Origin: JAXJSP01 sp036310005
GTDB taxonomy: Bacteria; Bacillota; Clostridia; Oscillospirales; Acutalibacteraceae
NCBI GenBank assembly: GCA_036310005.1
Contig: JAXJSP010000051.1
Span: 1 to 27,407 of the forward strand
Length of the DNA stretch: 27,407 nt
Direction of reading: 5' to 3'
This document shows positions 1 to 8,993 of the stretch, piece after piece. Position 1 is the first letter of the stretch. Every line of letters begins with the position of its first letter. The position numbers were made by a program, and so were the translations under genes. Under the pieces are notes generated by a model that ran no database searches, was not told the origin of the DNA, and saw only the letters and a program-made list of their open reading frames with translations.

Positions 1-31
1 AGTGGGCTTTTGGTGATATACTTTTCATCGG

Positions 32-99
32 AAAAACAACTCCTTTGTGCCGATGTTGGGTTTGGTCACTTTACATCTTAGCACATTTGAGTTGTTTTT
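32..99 (+). terminator. Long imperfect stem-loop with T-rich tail
   Basis: Three nested helices are visible: 32-42 with 89-99 (11 bp), 46-50 with 81-85, and 52-56 with 73-77, around a 16-nt loop. A T-run follows (95-100, then CTATTTTT). It lies upstream of the glyS promoter, so it most likely ends a + strand gene located before the window. It could also be the 3' end of a structured RNA. No T-box sequence was seen, so I do not link it to glyS control. Confidence 0.5.
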
Positions 100-132
100 T
101 CTATTTTTACTGTTACCTATCTATTGTATCAT

Positions 133-147
133 AACACAAATTGTGTT
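133..147. promoter_or_regulatory. 7-bp palindrome upstream of glyS promoter
   Basis: AACACAA-A-TTGTGTT is a perfect 7-bp inverted repeat around one base, ending 10 bp before the glyS -35 box. The size and position suit a dimeric regulator. No regulator is known to me for it, and it may be chance in AT-rich DNA. Confidence 0.25.
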
Positions 148-157
148 TAATAATTGC

Positions 158-186
158 TTGACTTTGTTTTTGTTGTATTTTATATT
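158..186 (+). promoter_or_regulatory. Sigma-A-type promoter of glyS(-glnN)
   Basis: TTGACT (158-163), a 17-bp spacer and TATATT (181-186). The start codon is 35 bp after the -10 box, with ACAGGAG in between. Confidence 0.7.
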
Positions 187-221
187 ATTATTATTAAACG
201 TTTCACAGGAGTATAATAATT

Positions 222-1595
222 ATGGACAACAACAAAAAAACTATGGACACTATTGTAAACCTTGCTAAAAGCAGAGGCTTTGTTTATCCGGGCTCTGATA
301 TTTACGGAGGCTTATCCAATTCGTGGGATTACGGCCCTCTCGGTGTAGAATTAAAAAACAATGTTAAAAAGGCTTGGTGGAAAAAATTTGTCCAAGAAAA
401 TAAATATAATGTAGGTCTTGACTCTGCAATTCTTATGAATCCGCAAGTTTGGGTGGCTTCCGGACATGTCGGCGGTTTTTCCGACCCGCTTATGGACTGT
501 AAAGAATGCAAGACAAGGCACCGCGCTGACCAACTTATTGAAACAACCGGTGTTAATCCTGCCGGTTGGTCTTTTGAACAAATGAGCAATTATATTAAAG
601 ACAACAATGTTGTTTGTCCTAATTGCGGAAAATGCGATTTTACTGATATAAGACAATTTAACTTAATGTACAAGACATATCAGGGCGTTACCGAAGATGC
701 TAAAAGTGAAATATACTTAAGACCTGAAACTGCGCAAGGTATATTTGTAAACTTTGCAAATGTTCAAAGAACAACAAGAAGAAAAATTCCTTTTGGTGTC
801 GGACAAATCGGAAAATCATTCCGAAATGAAATCACACCCGGTAACTTCATTTTCAGAATTCGCGAATTTGAACAAATGGAACTTGAATTTTTCTGCAAGC
901 CCGGTACCGATTTAGAATGGTTTAAATATTGGAAAGATTACTGTTATAAATTCTTACTGTCCCTTGGTCTGAAAGAAAATAATCTTAAACTCAGGGATCA
1001 CGAGCAAAAAGAATTATCTCACTATTCCAAAGCAACAACCGATATTGAGTTTTTATTCCCGTTCGGTTGGGGTGAATTATGGGGTATTGCTGACAGAACC
1101 GATTTCGATTTAACACAGCACATTAACCAATCGGGTAAATCTCTTGACTACTTTGATCAGGAAACCAACGAAAAATACATTCCTTATGTTGTTGAGCCTT
1201 CACTCGGCGCAGACAGAGTCACTCTGGCTTTCTTATGTGATGCTTATGATGAAGAAACCGATGACAAGGGCGATGTGCGTACGGTTTTAAGATTGCACCC
1301 TGCTCTTGCACCATATAAAGCTGCTGTTTTACCGTTATCCAAAAAACTGTCTCAACAGGCAGATGCTTTAAGAGAAGAACTTGCTAAAAAGTTTAACATT
1401 GATTATGATGATGCAGGTTCAATCGGTAAAAGATACAGAAGACAAGATGAAATCGGAACACCGATTTGCATTACTTATGACTTTGAATCTCTTGAAGATG
1501 GATGTGTAACTGTCAGAGACAGAGATACTATGAATCAAGAAAGAATAAAAATCGACGAATTAGAAAGTTACATTAATGATAAAATTGCGTTTTAA
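222..1595 (+). CDS. glyS: Glycyl-tRNA synthetase, class II, single-chain type
   Basis: Charges tRNA-Gly with glycine in the cytoplasm. At 457 aa it is the eukaryote-like homodimeric form, not the two-subunit GlyQ/GlyS form. Visible features are the N-terminal GGLSNSWDYGPLGVELKNN segment, two Cys pairs (CKEC near residue 87; CPNCGKC near 136) typical of the insertion domain, the motif 2 region (RPETAQGIFVNF; FRNEITPGNF), motif 3 near the EPSLGADR segment, and a C-terminal anticodon-binding domain. The start at 222 is supported by AGGAG about 10 bp upstream; an ATG at 246 has no such site. A clear promoter precedes it, and glnN follows after 57 bp, so the two may be co-transcribed. No T-box leader is visible although many Firmicutes synthetase genes have one. 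Confidence 0.97.
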   Translation: MDNNKKTMDTIVNLAKSRGFVYPGSDIYGGLSNSWDYGPLGVELKNNVKKAWWKKFVQENKYNVGLDSAILMNPQVWVASGHVGGFSDPLMDCKECKTRHRADQLIETTGVNPAGWSFEQMSNYIKDNNVVCPNCGKCDFTDIRQFNLMYKTYQGVTEDAKSEIYLRPETAQGIFVNFANVQRTTRRKIPFGVGQIGKSFRNEITPGNFIFRIREFEQMELEFFCKPGTDLEWFKYWKDYCYKFLLSLGLKENNLKLRDHEQKELSHYSKATTDIEFLFPFGWGELWGIADRTDFDLTQHINQSGKSLDYFDQETNEKYIPYVVEPSLGADRVTLAFLCDAYDEETDDKGDVRTVLRLHPALAPYKAAVLPLSKKLSQQADALREELAKKFNIDYDDAGSIGKRYRRQDEIGTPICITYDFESLEDGCVTVRDRDTMNQERIKIDELESYINDKIAF

Positions 1596-1652
1596 TATAG
1601 TTTTTACTTTGTGAATAAACTTTATTAAAACAAATGGGAGGCAGTTTAATAA

Positions 1653-3740
1653 ATGAATAAAAATATTCCCGAAATATTCGGAAATTTAGTATTTAATGAT
1701 ACTGCGATGAAAAAGTATTTACCGGAAAAAGTGTACAAATCATTAAAAGACGCTATTGAAAACTGTACAAGTCTTGATTTTGATACTGCAAACGAAGTTG
1801 CTAACGGTATGAAAGAATGGGCCATTGAAAAAGGTGCTACGCATTATACTCATTGGTTCCAGCCTCTTACTAACATTACTGCCGAAAAGCACGATTCATT
1901 CATAACTCCGACAGAAAACGACAAAGTTATAATGGAATTTTCAGGCAAAGAACTCATTAAAGGCGAGCCTGATGCATCTTCATTCCCTTCAGGAGGACTT
2001 AGAGCAACTTTTGAGGCAAGAGGTTATACTGACTGGGATCCTGCATCAAACGCGTTTATTAAAGACAACTGTCTTTGCATTCCGACCGCATTCTGTTCCT
2101 ACAACGGTGATGCTCTTGATAAAAAAACTCCTCTGCTGCGTTCGATGGACGCTATATCCAAACAGGCATGCAGAGTTTTAAAACTTTTCGGAAAAGATGT
2201 TAAGAGAGTTACAAGTTCTGTCGGTGCCGAACAGGAGTATTTTTTAATTCCTTTTGATATGTATAAAAAGCGCAAAGACTTAGTATATTGCGGAAGAACT
2301 TTATTTGGTACAAGGCCTCCTAAAGGTCAGGAACTTGATGACCACTATTTCGGCGCCATTAAACCTGCGGTTGCAGAATATATGAGCGATTTAGATATGG
2401 CGCTTTGGGAATTAGGCGTTTTGGCTAAAACAAAGCATAATGAAGCAGCGCCTGCTCAACATGAATTAGCACCTGTATATTCAACCACAAATATTGCTAC
2501 TGACCACAACCAACTTACAATGGAAATTATGAAGCGAGTAGCACATAAACATAATCTCGTTTGTTTACTGCACGAAAAACCGTTCAAAGGAGTTAACGGT
2601 TCCGGCAAACATAATAACTGGTCTATTACATCAGATAGTGGCGAGAACTTAATTAAGCCGGGCAAAAAACCCGGAGATAACTTACAGTTTTTAGTTTTCT
2701 TGTCGGCTATAATTAAGGCGATAGATGAGTATCAGGATCTTATGCGAATTTCTGTTGCGTCGGCAGGAAACGACCACAGATTAGGTGCGGGAGAAGCACC
2801 TCCTGCAATCATCTCAATCTTTTTAGGTGACGAATTAAATGCTTTAGTTGAGGCAATAATTGACGGACACGAATTTCACAGCGCACCGAACACAATGATG
2901 AAATTAGGCGTTGATGTATTACCTGAATTTAAAAGAGATAATACTGACAGAAACAGGACTTCACCTTTTGCATTTACAGGAAACAAATTCGAGTTTCGTA
3001 TGTTAGGTTCTACCGCTTCTGTTGCCGATCCTAACATTATCATAAACACAATTGTTGCCGAATCTTTACAACAGTTTGCAGACATTCTTGAAAAATCTGA
3101 CAACTTTGAGATTGATGCTAAAAAACTTGTTAAAGACACTCTTACAAAACACCACAGAATAATATTTAACGGTAACGGTTATTCTGATGAATGGAAAGAA
3201 GAGGCTAAAAAGCGCGGACTGCATAACCTTGAAACAACTGTTGACTGTCTGCCCTATTTATTGGATGTCAAGAATATTGAATTGTTCCAAAAGCATGGTG
3301 TATATAACGAAACAGAAATTTATGCTCGATATGAAGTTGCTTTAGAAAACTATATAACAACAATAAGAATTGAAGCAGATACTTGTCTTGAAATGCTCAG
3401 GAAAGAAATTATACCTGCGGTTGAATACTACCTGAAAGACATTACTCAAATTGCTAAAAACAAGTCGGATATTAATATGTCTTTCGGACTGGAAGAAAAG
3501 ATTATTTCAAAAATTTCCGATTTAGTAGAAAAACTTTATGACAAAACTGTAGACTTAGAAGATGCAATAAACAACTTACCTACCGACGCTGATGTTTTAA
3601 CGATTGCTAAATATGAAAAAGATATAGTGTTATCTGCTATGAATGAAACAAGAATCTTGGCTGATGAACTTGAATCTTTAATCGGAAGAAAGTATTGGCC
3701 ATATCCGACCTATGGAGATATGCTTTTCGGTGTAGTTTAA
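1653..3740 (+). CDS. glnN: Glutamine synthetase type III
   Basis: Makes glutamine from glutamate, ammonia and ATP. At 695 aa it has the length of the GSIII family, far larger than GSI (about 440-470 aa). Features seen include the SSGGLRATFEARGYTDWD segment near residue 112, the SVGAEQEYFLI metal-binding stretch near residue 189, the glutamate-site region KHNEAAPAQHELAP near 263, and GVNGSGKHNNWS with NDHRLGAGEAPPA near 315-385. The start is fixed by GGGAGG 11 bp before the ATG. The C-terminal part is largely helical and charged, as in GSIII. It is downstream of glyS and followed by a strong terminator. I see no GlnR-type or riboswitch element in the 57-bp gap. Confidence 0.96.
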   Translation: MNKNIPEIFGNLVFNDTAMKKYLPEKVYKSLKDAIENCTSLDFDTANEVANGMKEWAIEKGATHYTHWFQPLTNITAEKHDSFITPTENDKVIMEFSGKELIKGEPDASSFPSGGLRATFEARGYTDWDPASNAFIKDNCLCIPTAFCSYNGDALDKKTPLLRSMDAISKQACRVLKLFGKDVKRVTSSVGAEQEYFLIPFDMYKKRKDLVYCGRTLFGTRPPKGQELDDHYFGAIKPAVAEYMSDLDMALWELGVLAKTKHNEAAPAQHELAPVYSTTNIATDHNQLTMEIMKRVAHKHNLVCLLHEKPFKGVNGSGKHNNWSITSDSGENLIKPGKKPGDNLQFLVFLSAIIKAIDEYQDLMRISVASAGNDHRLGAGEAPPAIISIFLGDELNALVEAIIDGHEFHSAPNTMMKLGVDVLPEFKRDNTDRNRTSPFAFTGNKFEFRMLGSTASVADPNIIINTIVAESLQQFADILEKSDNFEIDAKKLVKDTLTKHHRIIFNGNGYSDEWKEEAKKRGLHNLETTVDCLPYLLDVKNIELFQKHGVYNETEIYARYEVALENYITTIRIEADTCLEMLRKEIIPAVEYYLKDITQIAKNKSDINMSFGLEEKIISKISDLVEKLYDKTVDLEDAINNLPTDADVLTIAKYEKDIVLSAMNETRILADELESLIGRKYWPYPTYGDMLFGVV

Positions 3741-3763
3741 TTTTTTTAACTACAAGTCATTTT

Positions 3764-3794
3764 GAAAACCACACGCATTTTGCGTGTGGTTTTC
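3764..3794 (+). terminator. Terminator after glnN
   Basis: A 13-bp perfect stem (3764-3776 with 3782-3794) with loop ATTTT. The stem's 3' arm ends in TTTTC, then TTATAT. It lies 23 bp after the glnN stop. Confidence 0.85.
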
Positions 3795-3807
3795 TTATAT
3801 AAAAAGA

Positions 3808-3845
3808 GCAAGCAGTTGAATAATTCAAAACTACCAACCGCTTGC
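3808..3845 (-). terminator. Terminator of the alpha-mannosidase gene
   Basis: GCAAGCAGTTG (3808-3818) pairs with CAACCGCTTGC (3835-3845). The single mismatch becomes a G-U pair in the minus-strand transcript. On the minus strand it is followed by CTCTTTTTATA, and on the + strand by TTTTTAATT, so it can act in both directions. It lies just beyond the mannosidase stop at 3859. Confidence 0.75.
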
Positions 3846-3858
3846 TTTTTAATTATAA

Positions 3859-6852
3859 CTATTTTTCAATTTTTAATGTTTTGATTTCAAAAGGAGTAAA
3901 TTCCAACGAAATTTTATTGTCTTTAACCTCGACTTCATCAATAATGTTTTCGAGCATATCGCATATATAAACTCTTTTTACATCAAATCCGAATTCTGCG
4001 TCTGTCACACATCTTCTGTTGAACTGCTCATACATACGGACAACAATCTCATCGCCCTGCTCTGCCGACTTGACGGTTTCGGTCATAACGCTACTGTCAT
4101 CGACCTTTACAAACTCAAAACTTTCTTTTAAGGTTCCGCTTTGTTCAGGCAAGTCAAATATGCGGACAGGATTGTTAAGCATATAAGCCTCAAAAACTGT
4201 TTTCCCTTCTGTACAATTTCCTTTGTGCGGATAAATTGAATAGGTAAACTCGTGATGTCCAGTATCTACATCTTTGCAAGGATTAATCGGACTTTTTAAG
4301 AGAGTCAGGCTCATAACATTCAAATCACAACTGTATCCGAATTTACAATCATTGAGAATACTTACGCCGTAATCTGCCTCGGATACATCGCCCCATTTAT
4401 GAGCGCACACTTCAAACTTTGCTCTGTCCCAAGAAGTGTTTTTATGCGTCGGTCTTTTTAAGTTTCCGAACTGAGTATCATAAGTTGCCTCATCTGTATG
4501 AACATTTACAGGGAACTCTGCTTTTAACACCATAGAATGATTGTTCCAATCAATGCTGTTTTTAACATCTATTCTTCTTATGCTGTTATAAAAACAAAGT
4601 TTTTGAACAATGCTTGATTTTGAAAACTTCCTGCTGATTATAAGTTCAAATCTGTCGCCGGAAATCTCGGTTTTAACATCTGTAACGCTATCAACATCAT
4701 AAGTTTTATCCCAAGCATATTCGCATATATCCCAAGCATTATATGAGTAAGGTATATCCTCATAAATTTTAAGTTTGTTAAACTCGGTCCCCTTTTGCAC
4801 GCACTCTTTGTTATTCTCTTTATCGTACAAAGATACAATATTCATACTGTCATTAAATTTAACAGTATAAAAAGGAGTGTCAACAATATTGTTATTAAAG
4901 GTTATCCGGTTTTCGGTTTCTTTTAATTCGACCTTTCCGTATCCCATATTCGGAATTTCATTTACAAAATAAGATTTGTTATTAACATCTACTATTGTAG
5001 GACATGAAAAACCGTTTGAGTTAAACGCAAAACTGCCGCCAAGAGTATCAATATTATTTGAAAGACTTGATAGTTTTTGTGTGAATATATCATTCTCGTC
5101 TTCAAAAATCTCTTTAAATTGAGCATCTGAGTCTTCATAAACTTTAGCGATAGAAGAACCGGGAATTATATCGTGGAACTGATTAAGTAAAAGAACTTTT
5201 AAATTCTTTGTTAATCTTTCTTTCGGATATTTCTCGTTTAACAGAATGCTGTTAATTGAGGACAGAAGTTCTGTTTGTTGCTGCAAAAATTCAAATTTTC
5301 TGTTATTCTTTTTAATTCTTGCAACAGAGGTGTACGTTCCTCGATGGAATTCAAGATAAAGTTCTCCCACCCAAAGAGGTGTTCTTCTTATATTCTTACA
5401 GTTTGTATCAAACTCTTCTTTAATTACATCTAAAAATTCATTGACGGTTGATGTAGTTGTTTGCGGCATACCGGGTATTCCGTAACTCAAGCGCCTTTGA
5501 TTTTCAAGCATTTTATCGGTAACACCGCCGCCACCGTCACCGAAACCGTAACCTAACATTATGCTTTTTGAATACATTTTTTGATTTGTAGGAGATGCGG
5601 TACTTACACCCTTTACTGAAGCAGGGTTCAAATCGGCATTGAGGTAATCAAAAAAGTGAGTAAATATCCTTGTACCGTCCAGGCCTTCCCATAAAAAGGT
5701 GGAGTACGGCATTTTATTAAACTCGTTCCAGCTGATTTTTGTTGTTAAAAATGTATCAACGCCGCATTTTTTAAGAATTTGCGGAAGTGATGCGCTATAA
5801 CCGAACACATCGGGTAGCCATAAACATTTACTATCGACACCGAATTCATCTTTAATAAATTTCTTTCCGTGAATGAGTTGTCTTATAAAACTCTCACCCG
5901 ACAACAGGTTGCAATCGGCTTCAAGCCACATCGCGCCCTCTACTTCCCATTTACCCTCACGCACCTTTTGTTTAATTCTCTCATAAACTTCCGGAGAGTC
6001 ATTTTTCAAAAATTCATAAAGTTGAGGCTGTGAACACATAAATTTGTATTCGGGATATTTTTCCATAAGTTTCAAGACAGTTGAGAAACTTCTTTGAACT
6101 TTTTCTCTTGTTTGGTCTAAACTCCAACACCAGGCAACATCAATATGAGTCTGACCGACGCAGTATATTTTCTCATTCTTGTCTGTACAGATACCGTTAT
6201 AAAAATTATCGTTCAAGTATTCGCTTGCTTTTTCAAGGCTTTCATAATACTTATCGCTTTTCTCATCACAAAAATCAATAAGATTGACTGCATAGTCAAG
6301 GCTTTCTAATATTTTTGCATACTCATTACTGTCAGCGTCAATACACGACAGGCAATCAAAAGGTACTTTTATATCGTAATAAGCCTTTTTTGCAACAATA
6401 TTCACCTGTGAAATATAAAGCTGAACTTGCTGCATACCATCATACGCGAGTGCACCGTAATAATTAATAACCATTTCATATTCTTTATCATACTCAATTA
6501 ACGCATCCGTATGGTTATCGTCAAATTCCTGTATCATTTTTCCGTTCAGGTATAAAATGCAACCAAAACCGTAACCGGGTTTAGTTGACAAAAGATTTTT
6601 AAAATTCAGGTATATTTCATAACCGTCTTTTTTTTCGGGAGTTTTGAATTTTGCTTTAAGCATGTAATGCTTATCCCGATTGGACAACATAGGTGTATCG
6701 GAAACTTTCCACTCACCTTCAATATCAGTATTGTTTGAGTTGTTATAGCCACATTCAATATACTCAATATTCGTTATATTGAATAATCTTTCAGACATTT
6801 CGCTTTGGAGTCTGTTCAGTATTGATTCAATTTTTTTGACACGCATAAACAT
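3859..6852 (-). CDS. Alpha-mannosidase, glycoside hydrolase family 38
   Basis: Predicted to release alpha-linked mannose from oligosaccharides such as N-glycan fragments. No signal peptide is visible, so it is probably cytoplasmic and acts on imported oligosaccharides. The 997-aa product has the GH38 zinc site THIDVAW (H-x-D), the nucleophile segment WLPDVFGYSASLPQIL, a GGGG loop, the helical middle domain (QFHDIIPGSSI) and C-terminal beta-sandwich domains. I place the start at 6852 (MFMRV): GAAAGGA lies about 12 bp upstream, and the 15 residues that could precede it are basic and unlike the family. A second ATG two codons on (6846) is possible. A divergent AraC regulator and a shared operator region suggest induction by a mannose-containing ligand. 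Confidence 0.93.
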   Translation of the reverse strand: MFMRVKKIESILNRLQSEMSERLFNITNIEYIECGYNNSNNTDIEGEWKVSDTPMLSNRDKHYMLKAKFKTPEKKDGYEIYLNFKNLLSTKPGYGFGCILYLNGKMIQEFDDNHTDALIEYDKEYEMVINYYGALAYDGMQQVQLYISQVNIVAKKAYYDIKVPFDCLSCIDADSNEYAKILESLDYAVNLIDFCDEKSDKYYESLEKASEYLNDNFYNGICTDKNEKIYCVGQTHIDVAWCWSLDQTREKVQRSFSTVLKLMEKYPEYKFMCSQPQLYEFLKNDSPEVYERIKQKVREGKWEVEGAMWLEADCNLLSGESFIRQLIHGKKFIKDEFGVDSKCLWLPDVFGYSASLPQILKKCGVDTFLTTKISWNEFNKMPYSTFLWEGLDGTRIFTHFFDYLNADLNPASVKGVSTASPTNQKMYSKSIMLGYGFGDGGGGVTDKMLENQRRLSYGIPGMPQTTTSTVNEFLDVIKEEFDTNCKNIRRTPLWVGELYLEFHRGTYTSVARIKKNNRKFEFLQQQTELLSSINSILLNEKYPKERLTKNLKVLLLNQFHDIIPGSSIAKVYEDSDAQFKEIFEDENDIFTQKLSSLSNNIDTLGGSFAFNSNGFSCPTIVDVNNKSYFVNEIPNMGYGKVELKETENRITFNNNIVDTPFYTVKFNDSMNIVSLYDKENNKECVQKGTEFNKLKIYEDIPYSYNAWDICEYAWDKTYDVDSVTDVKTEISGDRFELIISRKFSKSSIVQKLCFYNSIRRIDVKNSIDWNNHSMVLKAEFPVNVHTDEATYDTQFGNLKRPTHKNTSWDRAKFEVCAHKWGDVSEADYGVSILNDCKFGYSCDLNVMSLTLLKSPINPCKDVDTGHHEFTYSIYPHKGNCTEGKTVFEAYMLNNPVRIFDLPEQSGTLKESFEFVKVDDSSVMTETVKSAEQGDEIVVRMYEQFNRRCVTDAEFGFDVKRVYICDMLENIIDEVEVKDNKISLEFTPFEIKTLKIEK

Positions 6853-6877
6853 AATGTGAACACATCCTTTCTTTTTG

Positions 6878-6906
6878 ATTATATACCTTAATATCATTCA
6901 AAACAA
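6878..6906 (-). promoter_or_regulatory. Promoter of the alpha-mannosidase gene
   Basis: Minus strand: TTGTTT (6906-6901), a 17-bp spacer and TATAAT (6883-6878). The weak -35 box sits 2 bp from the proximal copy of the direct repeat, the arrangement expected of an AraC-activated promoter. Confidence 0.6.
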
Positions 6907-6908
6907 TC

Positions 6909-6943
6909 AGTATAATGATATTTTTGTTTAGTATAATGATATT
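6909..6943. promoter_or_regulatory. Two direct repeats, probable AraC-family operator
   Basis: AGTATAATGATATT occurs at 6909-6922 and again at 6930-6943, start to start 21 bp, two helical turns. AraC-family proteins with two HTH motifs often bind such paired direct half-sites. The proximal copy abuts the mannosidase -35 box; the distal copy overlaps the first bases of the regulator's own -35 box. This fits activation of the enzyme gene and control of the regulator's own gene. Confidence 0.6.
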
Positions 6944-6970
6944 GACATTTACACAAAAAAACAGTATATT
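6942..6970 (+). promoter_or_regulatory. Promoter of the first AraC-type regulator
   Basis: TTGACA (6942-6947), a 17-bp spacer and TATATT (6965-6970). The ribosome site begins about 8 bp after the -10 box, so the leader is very short. Confidence 0.7.
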
Positions 6971-6990
6971 ACAAAAAAGAGGTGAAATAT

Positions 6991-7830
6991 ATGGAGGCAA
7001 AATTACTTCGTGCAGAAAAGCACACGAACAGTGAAACAGGTTTTCTTTGTCATTTGGTAAAAAGCAATACCGAGAGATTCAAACCGCATTATCACGACTA
7101 TTATGAACTGTTTTTAATATTAAAGGGTAATGTGCTTCACACCGTTAATTCTACACAGCAAATTCTGCACAAAGGACATTTACTGTTCATAAGAGATTTT
7201 GATAAACACCATTACACCAGCGCAGACAACAACTACTTTGAATTTATTAACATCGCATTTAAGAAAGAATATCTCAATGCGGTTTTTGATTATTTGGGCG
7301 ATGATTTTTCTCATTCAGATTTACTTGATTCGGCGCTTCCGCCAATGGTAGAACTGGCCTTGCTTAAAACCGAAAATCTGTTTTATTCTTTTTCGGAATT
7401 AGTTAATTATAATGATATTTCAGTTGCACGCCTGAAACTGAAAGTATTGCTGATAAATATATTTTCAAAATATTTTTCAAATTATTCCAATACTAAAAGT
7501 GCTATTCCTCTTTGGCTTGAAATAACATACGAAAAAATGAAAAAACCTCAAAATTTCGTGTCGGGGCTGGATAAAATGTGTGAAATATCCGAAAAGACAT
7601 ACGAGCATCTTGCACGCTCTTTAAAAAAGCATTACGGTATAACCCCCACACAGTATATAACCGATCTGCGTTTAGAATACTCTGCAAATCTGCTTATTAA
7701 CAGCAATTTGTCTATAACCGATATTTGCTACGCTTGCGGTTTTGAGAATACCTCCTGGTTCCACACGGTATTTAAGAAAAAGTATAACATCTCACCCGGA
7801 GAATACAGAAAAAAATATCAATATATATAA
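6991..7830 (+). CDS. AraC-family regulator with cupin sensor domain
   Basis: Transcription factor, 279 aa. The N-terminal half is a cupin-type sugar-sensing domain (FKPHYHDYYELFLILKG; HLLFIRDFDKHHYT). The C-terminal 100 residues carry two helix-turn-helix motifs, the second within SITDICYACGFENTSWFHTVFKKKY, the AraC signature. I choose the ATG at 6991: AGAGGTG is 6 bp upstream, while the in-frame GTG at 6982 lies inside that ribosome site. It is divergent from the GH38 gene and separated by paired direct repeats, so it is very likely the activator of the mannosidase and of itself. The ligand is unknown. Confidence 0.93.
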   Translation: MEAKLLRAEKHTNSETGFLCHLVKSNTERFKPHYHDYYELFLILKGNVLHTVNSTQQILHKGHLLFIRDFDKHHYTSADNNYFEFINIAFKKEYLNAVFDYLGDDFSHSDLLDSALPPMVELALLKTENLFYSFSELVNYNDISVARLKLKVLLINIFSKYFSNYSNTKSAIPLWLEITYEKMKKPQNFVSGLDKMCEISEKTYEHLARSLKKHYGITPTQYITDLRLEYSANLLINSNLSITDICYACGFENTSWFHTVFKKKYNISPGEYRKKYQYI

Positions 7831-7835
7831 AATAA

Positions 7836-7865
7836 AAAGCAATGAATCTGACGATTCATTGCTTT
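7836..7865. terminator. Bidirectional terminator between convergent genes
   Basis: A 13-bp perfect stem (7836-7848 with 7853-7865) and a 4-nt loop TGAC, with T-rich DNA after it on both strands. The last codons and the stop of the minus-strand membrane-protein gene (ends 7856) are inside the hairpin. Confidence 0.85.
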
Positions 7866-8404
7866 TTTAACGCTTTTCTTATTATGCGATGATATTTTTG
7901 TATATAAGTAACTGAAAGTTTAGCAATACAAATATCATACAAAACAAACATAATTTCAGCTGCAATTACTGTAAAAATAAAAATCAGATTACCTTGTGCA
8001 AAGAATTCTTCAATTACAGGAACAAACAAATTCAGGATAAAATATCCGGCTACAATGACTGTATTAAAGAACAGAATTTTAATAATCCATTTTAAAATCG
8101 AATTATTGATTCTTTCTAACAACATTTTTAAAATCGGATAATAGCCGAAAAAGGCAATATATACCATTGAAGATTCGGGGTTTGCAAACAAAGCACTAAG
8201 TACGGCGGACACTAAATAACATCCGATAGACCATTTAGGTCCAAACTCTATAAGTACAACCATTATAAACAAACTGCATATAGGCGGTATTGCATAAATA
8301 CCGATCGGAACAATTCTGCTTATAAACATAATTGCAACACATAACGCACTGATTAAAGAAGTAAAAGTTACCCGTTGAACTTTAGTATAATCAGCAGCAG
8401 CCAA
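7856..8404 (-). CDS. Integral membrane protein, ECF S-component-like
   Basis: A 182-aa hydrophobic protein with about five or six membrane segments, a short basic C-terminus (RIIRKALKKQ) and no signal cleavage site. Size, hydropathy and the N-terminal pattern (VTFTSLISALCVAIMFISR) resemble substrate-binding S components of ECF vitamin transporters, but no diagnostic motif is seen. Treat this as a resemblance, not an assignment. The start is a TTG at 8404, supported by GGGAGG 8 bp upstream; the gene therefore begins 14 bp inside the end of the J-domain gene, so translation of the two is probably coupled. It is the last gene of the uvrB-uvrA operon. Confidence 0.75.
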   Translation of the reverse strand: MAAADYTKVQRVTFTSLISALCVAIMFISRIVPIGIYAIPPICSLFIMVVLIEFGPKWSIGCYLVSAVLSALFANPESSMVYIAFFGYYPILKMLLERINNSILKWIIKILFFNTVIVAGYFILNLFVPVIEEFFAQGNLIFIFTVIAAEIMFVLYDICIAKLSVTYIQKYHRIIRKALKKQ

Positions 8405-8993
8405 TCAGGTCGCCTCCCATACATTCGCAACAAGTATCGGCACAACAAAGCCCGGTACAGACATCGCAGCCTGTACAATCACCTGTATTTGCACGTCCAA
8501 CATTTTGATTATACGGATTATAGCCCGATCTTCTGCGTTGCAGTTGATTTAATGCTGCACGGTATTCTCCGTTAGTAGGATCCATTCTGCAAGCGGTAGA
8601 AAAATTTGTATAAGCATTATCAAACCAGCCGCGTTTATACTGAATACTTCCGCTTAAAAAATACCATTCGGCATTTCTTTCATTTATTCCGACAGAATCC
8701 AATCTGCTTTGTGCTTCTTCTAATCTGCCCATATTGATCAAACTTCTGATTTCTTTTAATTCCGGGCTCGAATAATTATTGTTGGTGCTTGATTTTCCAT
8801 AACCTTTTCTTTCATTCATTATGGCATCATAGGCTTCATTAATTTCTTTCATTTTATCTTCTGCTAAATCAGACAAAGGATTATCGGCAAAATTATCCGG
8901 ATGATATTTTTTTGCCAACTCTCTGTAAGCGTCTTTAATTTGCTGATCGGTTGCATCTCTGCTTACACCGAGAACTACATAAGGATCGTTCAC
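8391..8993 (-). CDS. J-domain protein with TPR-like middle and Cys-rich tail
   Basis: A 200-aa co-chaperone-like protein. Residues 1-65 form a DnaJ J domain (DPYVVLGVSRDATDQQIKDAY, HPD in KKYHPDNF), which in the family stimulates the ATPase of an Hsp70. Residues 85-155 look like helical TPR-type repeats (EAQSRLDSVGINERNAEWYF; AYTNFSTACRMDPTNGEY). The last 30 residues hold ten cysteines, including GDCTGC, GLCC, TCCEC and a terminal GCC, suggesting metal binding. There is no glycine-rich or DnaJ zinc-finger domain, so it is not DnaJ itself. The start is GTG at 8993, overlapping the upstream TGA as GTGA. The partner Hsp70 is not in the window. Confidence 0.88.
   Translation of the reverse strand: MNDPYVVLGVSRDATDQQIKDAYRELAKKYHPDNFADNPLSDLAEDKMKEINEAYDAIMNERKGYGKSSTNNNYSSPELKEIRSLINMGRLEEAQSRLDSVGINERNAEWYFLSGSIQYKRGWFDNAYTNFSTACRMDPTNGEYRAALNQLQRRRSGYNPYNQNVGRANTGDCTGCDVCTGLCCADTCCECMGGDLIGCC

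Noticed and set aside
1..221. T-box riboswitch in front of glyS
   Set aside because: No T-box consensus or specifier loop is seen, and the promoter lies after the hairpin, so the hairpin is not in the glyS leader.
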